Shown piece after piece: positions 11,001 through 22,000 of a DNA stretch of 64,000 bases. The stretch spans positions 2,140,072 through 2,204,071 of the forward strand of contig NC_134034.1 in assembly GCF_964204645.1 (NCBI RefSeq), read 5' to 3'. A model generated the notes under the pieces. That model saw only the letters and a list, made by a program, of their open reading frames with translations, was not told the DNA's origin and searched no databases. How positions within the stretch are numbered: position 1 is the first letter of the stretch; every line of letters starts with the position of its first letter. The translations under genes were made by a program, and so were the position numbers. Source of the stretch: Tubulanus polymorphus (Eukaryota; Nemertea; Palaeonemertea; Tubulaniformes; Tubulanidae).

Positions 11001-11612
11001 AAGCTTCGGCAGAAAATGACGATCAACTCGGATGTTGCACGATGATGTTACGATAAAGCTGTATTTTCGATACGCCCCACGACGATGGTGTCCCTTCTTC
11101 ATCCCTAAACCACGTGACATATGTTGATTTATGGATAACAGTATGGAGATGGCCCGGGCACTCAGCCCATCCTCGCTTACCAGGGTTTGATTGCCCGCCT
11201 GCCGGAGCTCACGCGAAAACAAGCCCTGGATCGATCTAACACGAATCGATGTTGGGGTGGAACAATAAAACACGATGCTGTTTGCGGAAATTGATAACAA
11301 AAGTAGGAACGGGCAGATATTTTCCAACAAAGTTCACCATTCTTCAGATTCCGACTTTATTGCATCTCAATGCGGCAAACTTTGCACCAGAACTTCGTTT
11401 ATTGATTTGGAATTACAACAAAATGCAGTGCATTTTTACAATATGCTGGGGAGGAGCTCGAGACCTTGGGATTATGTTTTTTTGATATTAGTGTGCTACC
11501 TGTGGTCCCTCGATCCGTTCCTGGGATTCCCGTCAATCTGAATGCGTGGGAATCCTTTGTAGAAACTGAAATATGATAAAGACGCATTTTTTCTATAAAT
11601 AACAACAGATTT

Positions 11613-11618
11613 TATTTA
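11613..11618 (-). terminator. Poly(A) signal of the coiled-coil gene
   Basis: AATAAA on the minus strand lies 12 bp past the stop codon of the 612-residue gene. A very short 3' UTR is implied. Confidence 0.5.
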
Positions 11619-11630
11619 GATGAGGTCAAG

Positions 11631-13469
11631 CTAATTCTTTTCAGCTTTCGGGACGAAATAATCTTGTTGACCGAGTGGTTTCGAATGGTCGAACACGTTC
11701 CTCTTTTCCTGAACAATTCGTTTTCTCCTGACGACATGTTCATCATCGTCATTTTCATCGTCGACATCGCCATCGTTCGCTTCATTCTCCTCCTCGTCAC
11801 TAGGCGGCGCTGTAAGCACAGACGCTTCCGCTTGCGTGATGAAAAAACTAGGTTTCTCAAAGTCCGTAGCGGTGTCCTCGGTGACGTCATCAACAATAGC
11901 TTCGTCGTCAGCGACAGCAGGTGGCGTTGGTTCAGGCGACGACTCGTTCTCGTCCACCAAAGGTCGTTCCGGTGACGAAGCGACTGCGTATCTAGTAATT
12001 ACATCGCGCATTATTTCGTAATTAGTACGCAGCAGTTCGTGCGATTTCTCGAGGTCGCGGCGATTGAGCTTTTTCTCCGTCAGGTTTCGGGTGAGGTCGT
12101 TTATTTTCGCTTGCACGTGATCTGTGAATCGGATGAAATTGGGCCGCACTTCCAGCTCGACGTGGTAGTCGCGTTCTAGAATATCGAATTGATATTTCAA
12201 CAGTTTGAAATGTTGATACTTCTCGATCATGTCGACTTCGATATTTCGAAGTTCCATGCACAGATCGTTGTATCGACTGGTTCCCTGTACGGTGTTTTCG
12301 ATCTCGATTTTCAAGTCTTCGCGACGTTTCACGACCGAGTTGTAATCTTTCTGCGCGCGCGTTTTCCGATCGACCAGATCGGTGCAGTTCTTATCCAACG
12401 AATCGACTCTGTTCTCGCGTTTTCGTAAAGTCGTCAAATCGTTCTCGTAAACCAAAAGAACGTGCTCGTCTTTGCGAATATCGTCGTTCGCCTTTTTGAT
12501 GCGCGATTTCAGAAGCTTCATTTTTCGATCGAACTCGATCTGGGCGGTTCGAGCCCCGGCGAGCGGCGTGTCGTAGACGATATCGGCCAGCGTCCACCAG
12601 GTTCGCGCCAGTTCGAGCGATTTGTGACACTTGACGAACACGTCGAAAACCACCCGGAAAACCGGCTCGAAATGCGCCACGTCCTTGAACTGGATCAGAT
12701 CGTGCACGCTGTCCTCATCGAAACTTCTGTAGTCGATTTCTTCCTCGGATAAAACCGCGTCCCAATTTCTATTCACCGTGTTCAATTTTCGAACTACGAA
12801 TAATAGTTTTTGTTTTTCCTGAATTTTGTTCGGCGGCCCTTCTACCGTCGTTTCGGAACCGAGGCTCGCGCTGGCGGCGGCGGCGGCAGCTCCAGATGAC
12901 GGGCTATTTTTCTTCGCGCGCGAATACTTGTCGTAATACGACGCGGTTTTGATCGGCGATTCGTCCGCGTCGCTACGCATCGACGACGAATGACCGCTGT
13001 CTACGAAATCATCGGTTTCATCATCGTTCGCGTCATCGTTATCCGACGAATAGATGAGCAAATCGAGGTCAGTCGGGTCGTAGAAATACTCGTACAAACA
13101 ACAATAGATTCTTTCGTCGAAATATGTTTTCAGTTTCTTCAAAAACTGCAAATCTTTGAACAGATTCCGGAAGTAACGAATCACGTGGTCGACCTCCTCT
13201 TTTTGAATGCCTTTCCGTTTAGTTTCGTCCAAGGTCGCCACCAGGTGGCGCAGTTGTTTGAACGAGACGATTCTGTTATTGTTGGGCAGCAGGGGTTTGT
13301 GGGTGATTCTGGCGCCGCGCATGTTCGGTACGCCTCGCGTTAGTGTCTGTAGCATGCGATAGAGGGCGTCGCCGGATATTTTGTTGACGGCGTGTCGCGT
13401 CAGTTTCTCGAAGGCGCGGATTTGTTTTTGTAGGTTGTCGTGTTGTCGCAGACGGCTCGCTCCCGTCAT
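11631..13469 (-). CDS. Unrecognised coiled-coil protein, 612 residues
   Basis: A single long coding exon follows a pyrimidine-tract CTTTCAG acceptor (about 13485) that opens a 5' UTR segment 16 bp before the ATG, so the 5' leader is spliced. The protein starts basic. It has an acidic, serine-rich linker (about 140-175), a six-alanine run near 194-199, and a second folded region at 215-300. A long heptad-like coiled coil covers about 310-490. The tail is very acidic (about 555-580, DVDDENDDDE) with a basic patch RRKRIVQEKR. No signal peptide or membrane segment is seen. I recognise no family. The architecture would suit a cytoskeletal or ciliary coiled-coil protein, and a near-perfect RFX X-box lies 1.5 kb upstream, but function is inference only. 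Codon-rich antisense frames are shadows. Confidence 0.75.
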   Translation of the reverse strand: MTGASRLRQHDNLQKQIRAFEKLTRHAVNKISGDALYRMLQTLTRGVPNMRGARITHKPLLPNNNRIVSFKQLRHLVATLDETKRKGIQKEEVDHVIRYFRNLFKDLQFLKKLKTYFDERIYCCLYEYFYDPTDLDLLIYSSDNDDANDDETDDFVDSGHSSSMRSDADESPIKTASYYDKYSRAKKNSPSSGAAAAAASASLGSETTVEGPPNKIQEKQKLLFVVRKLNTVNRNWDAVLSEEEIDYRSFDEDSVHDLIQFKDVAHFEPVFRVVFDVFVKCHKSLELARTWWTLADIVYDTPLAGARTAQIEFDRKMKLLKSRIKKANDDIRKDEHVLLVYENDLTTLRKRENRVDSLDKNCTDLVDRKTRAQKDYNSVVKRREDLKIEIENTVQGTSRYNDLCMELRNIEVDMIEKYQHFKLLKYQFDILERDYHVELEVRPNFIRFTDHVQAKINDLTRNLTEKKLNRRDLEKSHELLRTNYEIMRDVITRYAVASSPERPLVDENESSPEPTPPAVADDEAIVDDVTEDTATDFEKPSFFITQAEASVLTAPPSDEEENEANDGDVDDENDDDEHVVRRKRIVQEKRNVFDHSKPLGQQDYFVPKAEKN

Positions 13470-14949
13470 GTCTTCTGGCCGTGTCTGAAAGATATGTAAA
13501 TGAATTATATTATATGAAAAATGGAAATAGGCATGTAGTAAGCCCAGCCTTATTTATTTATCATACAAAACGTAGAAATAAATGCACAGGTTTACAAAGA
13601 TAATGAGATAATGAAACTGACAAAAAGAAGAAGAAAAAAAGAAAACCTAAGATATTACAAAAATTACAAATAAATTGAAACCGGATAACGTAATCGTTTT
13701 ACAAACAATACAGGATGAAAAAAACGTCAACAGAGATTTCAAATTTCAAGTCTTAGAGTATAGCGTTAGGTCCTAAATATTCTCACTGCTTTGAGAATCA
13801 GGCAGCGTTCTGTTTCACCCCTTGCTTTTGTTATCTTTCACTCATTTATATTGTCACTGGCTCCACTTCAGATTCGCTTGTCTTTGATAGTTATCCCCTA
13901 GTTTGCTTTGTAACTGTTCTACGACGTAATACCCCTAGTTTGCTTCGATTCTAATTACTTAAATTGTCTCTTTGGTCTCGATGGCTTGTATACCATATAT
14001 CTCATATTTTATCTCACTCAGTATTCCTCAAGATGCCTAATAGATCGTAGTCGAAACGTTGAATGAATAAATTCATAGCTTTTCGGACTCAATCTTCCGT
14101 AATATCAATTAGAATTTTTTTTATATCGTTACGTAACACGGAATAGTTTTTCACCGATGTTTAGCGTTAATCTGTAGATCTATTTCACCTAGTCGCATCA
14201 ACTTGCACGCTTTGCCAAGATGAGTGCTGCCGAGTTTGGAAGAGTCTGTAACTAGACCTAGAGTGAGATACCCGATGTTGGTTAAACCATTGAGTCAAAA
14301 CAATAATAAAAACATTAGTGTTCAACTAATTTTGGCCCCGGATAAAATACACGGCAAGAAGCTTATTGTCAATATGTCTGTTGTCCATCCTGGGCACTTC
14401 ATACCAACCGCTTTTAGCAACAGCCCCTGTAGTTTCACAAGATAACATTGGAACTTTCAATAAACTTATTTCTAACACTGATTTCATGATTATTGTAAAT
14501 GAATTTATAAAACCCACCGAAATTTCTCCAGCATCGAAATTCCCCTCGTCGTCGACGGTCGCCAAAACCTCCTCGAAATCCATTTTATTATTCGACAGAT
14601 CGATACCGAATAGTTATCGGATGCGTTTATCCTATAATCCGGCGATAATCCCATACGAAAGAAACCGCACCGTTGAGGTATTTTTACCGCACTAACTCGT
14701 CGTCTCGGAGTGGATCTATGGTTACTATGGTAAAATCCCCGCTAACCATGATTGATCGGCTAAAATGATCCGCGAATACCGAAAATGATTTTGATGAATT
14801 GTTTGTTGAAAGAATTGAGGTCAAATACTCAACTCGTAAGCCAACAAAACAGCAGTATGCAATTTAAAGTTTAAATGTTCTTTGTGACAGTCCACATTAT
14901 CGATTCCTCCCTTGGGATGTTTAGAAATCGCTTGCGAAATGAAACGTAC

Positions 14950-14962
14950 GTTTCCTAGCAAC
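14950..14962. promoter_or_regulatory. RFX X-box-like motif
   Basis: GTTTCCTAGCAAC fits the X-box pattern RYYNYY-N-RRNRAC without a mismatch. RFX factors use such sites to drive ciliary genes. It lies upstream of the minus-strand coiled-coil gene, whose leader is spliced. A chance match in intergenic DNA remains possible. Confidence 0.35.
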
Positions 14963-15729
14963 CACCGCCATTTTTATGATGACTGTGCGCATGGACCACG
15001 ATTTATCGACTATGATCGTAATTAGTGTCTTCGCAACAGTCTCATAGAATCGGTTTTGAAAAAGAAAACCGTATCAAAAGTGGATCACCGTCCATCCTAT
15101 GTCTAAGTCTGCCGTCTTTTGTATTAGCTGCCGAGATTAACATATCCGTCAATTTCCAGCTATCTAATCCAATCTAAACATTTTCAAATCGATGAAGCAG
15201 ACAGTATTTTAGAGTGCGGCGCAAAAATCGATCCAAACACACGTACCACGCGCGCTGGCGAATTTTTACGTTTTCTCCCATTAACACTTGATCCTATAAA
15301 TTTGGTTTTACTCGTTATATATCACATGTACAAGCGTGTTTACACTGTTGGTATGATATGTCACAGGTTATAAGAAGCCGAGAGGAGTCGCATAGCTTAC
15401 AGTCGGTAGTGCGAGAAGTGTGCCGTACTACCTGCATGTCTGTATGTGTGTATAAACAAATAATCGTGTCAAAAATCAGGTCAAGCAATGAACATTAGAC
15501 ATCGCCTTTCAAACCGAGGACTCGCGGCAAATAATCAGGTAGTCAACAAACGTTTAAAACCAGTTTTTTTTTTCATTTTCGAATTTCTGTTGTTCAATTT
15601 GACGTCTTTCTTGTACACGCTAGCTGTGGTGAAATTACATACGCGAACCCCGTGTTCGTGAAGTTTCGATTCTGATTTCGGAAGTAGTATTTTCAAGAAA
15701 ACAAATTAGCGGAATTTTGAGAGGAATTA

Positions 15730-15990
15730 AACCGGCAAAACTGTAGAACGGGATCAGTTAAATCATCTGCAGAAACGGGATTTGTAGTTAAATTTGGAAC
15801 TGGTAAAATTAAACCCATACAACTGTGGAACTGGATCCAGAGTCAGGTTAAATCCACACAAATGTGGAACTGGATTCAGAGTCAAATTAAACCCACAACT
15901 GTGGAACTAGATCCCAGGTCAAATAAAACCCGCACAACTGTGGAACTGAACCCAAAGTCAAATCAAACCTACACAACTGCGTATTTGGCA
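15730..15990. repeat. Degenerate 39-bp tandem repeat
   Basis: Units of about 37-39 bp share the core CAACTGTGGAACTGGATCC. Core starts are near 15823, 15862, 15899, 15938 and 15977, with more degenerate units to the left. Single relatives of the core occur elsewhere, for example near 3150 and 59070. Confidence 0.75.
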
Positions 15991-17200
15991 CCAGACTAAA
16001 ATAAATTAGTTTTGATGGTGAAATCGAAAGCACCTAACCGTTGAATCGGTGTCGGATACTTACGTAATGTATTTTGAATAAATCGTCGTATGAAATGAAC
16101 GACTCTTTTACGTAAGTTTTACTGCGATCTCGTAGCAATTCAGTCGACGAAGTTCCCATCTTCATTTCTCTCCCGAAGCGTATTTCAGATCATTAGAAAG
16201 ACGACTGAAAAGAGAACAGAAGTATAAGTATATGCTCTTGTTAGTCTACAATATAGTGTATTTGAAATTATCAAAGTTTCAGTGTTGGCATCCTTGCTGT
16301 TGTATCAGAATTATATATCACATCTAACGATAAATATTGTATCGTAAACTCTCTTAGTTTATCTCTGTAACATTTTGATTATTGTTAATTCATTCAGAAA
16401 TAAAGATGACGTGAATGTAAAATGTAAATTTGTTAACGGCGGCCATGTTTTGTCGTTAGCCGGTTCAGTGACTCTTCTGATGACGACGGTTACAAACGCC
16501 ACGATGAAGTGTCGCATCTAAATTCAACTTTTCTAGTATATTTTGTTATCTTTTTTTCGTATTTTCAGAGATTGAAAACGACCAGGCAGATATTTGGCAG
16601 ATCATCATATTCATCCTGGAATGTGAATGTGTACGGGTCAATGCGGAATTTTTGAATTCGAATTTAAGTTTAATTAATCATTCTATTCATTCCATCTTTA
16701 TTCCGCCGATGACCATCTGGTAAGAAGCCCTCTAATCCGTTCACTTCATCGATGAAACCTGTGTTCGTCATAGATACCTCGCCGCGTGTGCTTGCCGCAG
16801 GAGAGGTGGCGATCGGTATCAGACTATTGAACTATATATGTATATCAAACACTACGACAATTGATTTGAATATCGATTTCATCAATGATACTCGACTACA
16901 CGCGCTTACCGCGATGGCCCGCAAATGGAAATATCGCCTGATAGATCCACCATAAATACTGGTAAAATTGCGCTAGACGCGGTTACCCAAACCAACTGCA
17001 GCGAAGGCGTTTGCTTTATAGACTACATATATATTTTCATTTTCGTTAATCACAATGCAAGGAAGGAGGTGAACCAGCAATAATTTAGATTACTTTACAG
17101 TTGAAAGTATTGATTGTTCATCCAATATGTTACAGTGCATCCTAAGATTTTACAACGGTTTTAACTTAAGCGATGGGGTTTGCTCATTTCTGAGAACCTG

Positions 17201-18850
17201 CACCCGCGGGCTCAAAATGAATACAAAAAAATTCAAGGGTTCAAGTTAAGACTGATCTATAAAAACCTAGTCCATACTCAGGCACAGGGTTAAAACTAAA
17301 ACTTACACCCATGGTTAAAGTTGAAATTGGTCAATCCGGCTATATAACCCCAGGCTATATAGTTCAGATGAATTTTTAAAACTGACTCAAGCCTTTCTAA
17401 GCATATATACATCTAGTCTTGTTCTCTTTACGTACCTTCGTCAAAAAAAGTTCACTGATGCATTTCAATTCCATTTTAAAATTCATCAATAGCCAAAACT
17501 ATCAGTTAGTCGCCATTTTAAACACGGGCCGATTACTAAATACATGATGACCTTTTATGAACTATGTTTATTGGAATTGATCAATATTGCCTACTGACGA
17601 TATCCATGTTGGCAGCGACCCACGTCACAATAAAGCTTTTTCGGATACACACCAACTAACAAAAATTTCAGACGAATCCAGGACGGTCTCCAAAAATGGT
17701 CGACAGCCTAATCTTGCAGACTCGGTTGATTATTATATGCTTGGTGTTAGGCAAATTCAAATCCATTTTTTGGTTTATCGACGTCGGTATTCATCCATTA
17801 GGCGAATTATCTTCATGGCGAACATTTTTTGAAAAGTAACGCTCGATCATTTTCAGGTGATTTCGATAATCCGACTTTCGGGCTCTCAATAAAATGCCGG
17901 CTTTTGTTCGATTATGCACAGGTTGTATGATATTACACAGGTAGCCTCAACGCTGCTGCAGTTACGGGAATGCGGCGTCTCTTTCTCGCGCGGTTTCTGT
18001 GACAACCAACTACAGGAACGTAATATACTCCTCCTAGAGCGGGGTATTGCGTGGTGTAGGTAGTCTAGGCTCGATCAGTATAAGCAAATGTTCAGAAAAG
18101 CGATATATTTTAGAACGTTCGCTTTCAAATAGCGTGTGACAGTTTAATGGGGAAAAATCAACGCGAGTGATTAATCGGCACCGCATTCTGTAGACTAATA
18201 AAATTCGAATCTTGTTCTAATTGGGAACCTTCAAAACCTCACAGGTTATTGATGATTCCATTTGACGAATGAGGAGCCTCCAGGCGTCGCTAGTGTACAG
18301 TAGGACACTACTGGAGTTTGTTTGCATATGAATTTACACTGACCATTGATGTCTGAAAGCCTTTAGCCATTTTTGCCGTGTCCAACTCGTTCATACTCGT
18401 TTTGAATCGGAAGTAATTGATATAGGTTAGTTCCTTGACCCATGACTCCAATAAAAGTCGAATTACAAGCGTTGATAAGCATTAATATTGCAGCTGACCA
18501 TTTGCCTTTCTTTTTTGGCGAAAAATGATTGAACTTGAACCGACGTTCTGCGCGAACCAATAGCCAAAAAACCATACCTGCTATATGCCCTCAATGAAAA
18601 AGGAAATATTCAAAACTCACAAAGGAACAGTTACGACATGCTCGCTATGTGTGGCATATGACCAACAGCAGTTGCGCAACTCGGCAAGGCGCTAATCGCA
18701 AGGCAGCATCTAAAACCGCTTTCAATAATTTCTAACGTTTAAACGCGCAACTCGAAACATCCTATACCTGCAAATGAAATAGTAGTTTTAACGAATCTAT
18801 TTGAGTGAAAAGTCGACGTGAAGGTACATATTTTCAACGCAGGTAATTAC
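17201..18850. other. Upstream intergenic region of receptor copy 1
   Basis: No supported gene. A single reverse copy of the 78-bp repeat lies near 18245-18320, and a short receptor-exon fragment lies at 18366-18398. From about 18440 the sequence is again shared with the copy B flank (from about 38790). Confidence 0.5.
18366..18398 (+). pseudogene. Short receptor-exon fragment (TM5 region)
   Basis: About 33 bp reading CCATTTTTGCCGTGTCCAAC and on through TCGTTCATACT match the TM5-coding part of the tandem receptor genes (24811-24845, 45166-45200, 53419-53450). The TCGTTCATACT end matches copy 3 rather than copies 1 and 2. It is probably a relic of a lost or transposed receptor copy. Confidence 0.5.
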
Positions 18851-18921
18851 GCGAAAAAAGTGAAAGAACATTTTTTTAAAAGAAATAATTGTAGAAGCAA
18901 CGAAGTATATATTTATCTTGA

Positions 18922-18970
18922 ATTTCGTGATTGGACGAACTGTAATTCGTGTTGATTGGTTATTCAGACG
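18922..18970 (+). promoter_or_regulatory. Conserved receptor promoter block with inverted CCAAT boxes (copy 1)
   Basis: ATTGG (inverted CCAAT) occurs at 18930-18934 and 18955-18959 in a block kept in receptor copy 2 (39285-39289, 39310-39314). Copy 3 keeps the first box (46884-46888) although its surrounding flank has diverged. The block lies 60-95 bp before the start codon. A CTTACAG before the ATG may be a leader splice acceptor. Confidence 0.4.
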
Positions 18971-19022
18971 AAAGAAAACTCAAACGTGAGCTGTACCTTA
19001 CAGATTGCGCTCATTCGGTCGT

Positions 19023-22000
19023 ATGTTGTTCAGTATGGATCGACTGAGAGCGCTGTTTATAGCGTCGCTGGTCGCCTGGACAGGTAACATCGCACACGCT
19101 GACCCGTTCGATTTCTTGACAGTCAATTCGTCTTGTAACAACACTTGGTACCCCATCGATTCTACGTCCGGTTACCTCGTTTCGCCGAATTATCCGTCGT
19201 TAACGCGCGGTGTTGAATGTCGTTGGTTCATTAACGGCTCCTTACGAGGAACGTTTCGTGTCCGAGTTTACTACGACATCGAGCCGTCAATATTCTGCAG
19301 TGATAACTACCTTCTCGTCGATGAATCTGATCACATATTCTGCGGTGAAGGAGATCATGAAATCCGTCGTAACGATTCGATCTCGTTAATGTTCAGTAGT
19401 AACGTCAATGGTGCGCGAGGTAGTCGGGTTTATATCGTTTATCGTTACGAACAAAGCCGTTTGAATTTAAGTCACAACTGTAAAGAAATATATCATTTTA
19501 GAATTAACAAGTTACAAGCGTCGAACGGGTACAAATTCGATATCAACGGATTACAATGCTCGCTCTATTTAGAATGGATGGGACTTGCAGATCATTTTGC
19601 ATTGAATCTGACATTCATTGCTATAAGCTTCAGGTTACAAAGCATTTTTGAAACGGCCTCAGTCAAAATTCATAATGGCTGGAACACCGGAAGTGAACCT
19701 ATCGCCAATATACATGAACAAACTGGACTACCTCCGGTAACAATTTATACAAAAACCAACAAGGCCGTCATCAAAGGTTTGCCGTATTATTTTCTATTTC
19801 AAACGCAATTACTAGTGCAAATCTACAAAATATCAGATTGGAACGTCACTAATCCATTGATTCAGATTTCTAATAAGGAGTCGGGAGTGCTTGTTCCTGA
19901 TGATAAGAGTTTACACGTAATAACTCGATCAAAACACTTACACTGCTGGTCTATCACAGTGATCGTGTTGCAGTACGTCGTCTTCAACTGGACAAGTGAT
20001 CTCATTACTTCCGGTGACGTCATCGGTGTTTATAAACTAGAAGGGTTACGCGTTGTAGGAACTGATATTTTACTGGGTAAAAACTACCTCGAGTCGCTTA
20101 GTGTTAAATCCGACGGCTTTCTAGTCGTACTGTGCGTTTTACTGTCGGAAAAACTAACGGAGTCTCAAACACAAGTGTACTTTAAAATGGAACCGGTATC
20201 AAAGGCGGATGTTCGGCTAGTCACTATGGAAGTAAGTACACAAATAAAGTTCTGAAAAAGTGTCTCGGCCGTTTTTTAATCGAATTATTTTTAGATACGA
20301 ATTTCTAATGATTCTGATTTTCTTTTACTTCAGCCTACGACGCACTGTCGACCTTTTCAAATGTTCCAAACGAAAAACAAACCGACGATCTCGTATCAAG
20401 CGATTGAAATAAAGTTCACATTGAAAGTCGATATTTCTGACTACGATTTTCGCATGTTGGTTTTATCTGAGAATTGCGAACGAGCCGGATTTTACATATA
20501 CGACGGTGGTAATTTGACGGCTAGACGCTACGGACCGTATTGTCCTAGTTCAAATAGATACGACCGTAACGTCGTCAGTCTGATTACATCAGGTGGTCCC
20601 GTTACTATAGTAGCGTACGCTTACAAGTGGGACGGACGGTTGACGGAAAATATATTCCGTGCCAATCTAAAATTTCAACCGACGGACTGTACGGGGTACG
20701 TTCTGCAGGAAGGAGAAAGTCGGATAAATGTGACGTCACACTGTCTCGTCATCACACCTAAAAACCGACGCCTGCCATTAAAGTACATTTACATATTGTC
20801 AGAACACGAATATCAAATCGATCGATGTTTTCCTGGAAATGGGAAGAGGACACCGTGCAAAAGATACTTAGATTTAACTAGCCAGTTTCTCAATAACAGT
20901 CTCGTATTGAACACTGTGACTTTACGCACTGACAATAAGTTCTGGCAATATCAACTAACAATTAAACTACGTCGTGAATGTCAACGTCTTAAGATGCCAA
21001 CAGCTATTGGAATGATGTTACGTGACAGAGATGAATGTGGAATCATACAGTCACCGAACTACCCGGGTCGCACAATCCTCGGTGCGCAATCACTAATCTA
21101 TAATTTTCGGTACACTTCATATAGACCTAAAATTGAATACAAATATTACAGATTCGTTATCAAATACATGGAAAATACGCCGTGCTCAAAGGCATCTCCA
21201 CTAGACAAAGATCCGATCATTTTCACTCAAATGATGTATAGTCTACGCGAACAAAGGCAACTTAACCAAAAGATATGTAGAATTAATCATCCATTACCTG
21301 GTAGCATATTTCACAGTTTGAGCTATAATGCTGTCTCCTTCGTGGTAAACGCTTACGTCCCAACATTCCAAATACAATATACTTTAAAAGAAGAACCACA
21401 GATCGACGCGAAAGCCTGTAGTCCGGGATTCTTGGACTCCGGTTATTTTTCTTGCGTGAAATACATCAAACACGAACGTATGAATTGGGAGAATGCTGAA
21501 TTGTACTGTAGACAGAAGTACGCGGGACATCTTCTCAGCATCAACACAGAACAGGAGATGATCGCCATCAAAAGGTTATTCGCTACAAAACTTTTACAAC
21601 AGGCGTATTCACAGGAAGCGCTCATAATAATGATTGGATTAAAACTGCAGGTAAATTCTATCTTTGAAGCTTCTTTAATTTGAAGTTAAAGTAAATCACT
21701 TTAAGTAATGAAATTGGCATTTGGAAGTTATCCTTTCCTTGAAAAGGGTTAAATGTAACAATATTCGGCGGTAGACTCCAATTTACATATTGCCGTCTGA
21801 TTGATAGGGTAGATTTTCGCAAGTAAGTAGGCGACAATTTGCCGACAGGCCACAAGGCGACCATGTGAATGCAGCGAAATGCTCGTGAGTTCGCAGCTAT
21901 ACTAACTAGTTTTCTACCGTTGTTTTCTTAATTTTTACAGCCGAATACCGCTGGTCACTACTTGTGGACTGATGGCAAACCATTGAGCTATTCAGAGTGG

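Larger units (their letters stand above)
9304..11612. other. Intergenic DNA between HPRT and the coiled-coil gene
   Basis: The flanking genes converge here. The stretch holds an inverted repeat at 9449-9519, a full CRE-type TGACGTCA at 10193-10200 in a CpG-richer patch (10100-10440), and a tRNA-like repeat near 10930-11000. At 11150-11230 a segment resembles host repeat DNA near 25680 and 46025 (CTCGCTTGCCAGGGCTTGATTGCC-like, written here only in part: GCCAGGGCTTGATTGCC). No supported gene is seen. The CRE could belong to an unannotated promoter. Confidence 0.4.
13486..16853. other. Intergenic DNA upstream of the coiled-coil gene
   Basis: This probably contains the 5' non-coding exon and promoter of the minus-strand coiled-coil gene, including an X-box at 14950-14962. 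It also holds a 39-bp tandem repeat (15730-15990) and AT-rich DNA. Open frames such as 14224-14695 lack recognisable features. A tidy short frame on the minus strand (14518-14583, MDFEEVLATVDDEG) ends at a GTGGGT donor-like site but has no partner exon. Confidence 0.4.

Noticed and set aside
10755-11330. 191-codon minus-strand open frame
   Set aside because: It overlaps tRNA-like and other dispersed repeat DNA, has a low-complexity end and no recognisable domain.
14518-14583. Possible minus-strand first exon (MDFEEVLATVDDEG)
   Set aside because: Only 22 codons with a weak donor and no partner exon. The resemblance to a transporter N-terminus is too slight.
19005-19022. Upstream extension of receptor copy 1 (and of copy 2 from 39273)
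   Set aside because: These frames begin with TTG or GTG, not ATG. The first ATG is followed by a good signal peptide and is conserved between the two copies.
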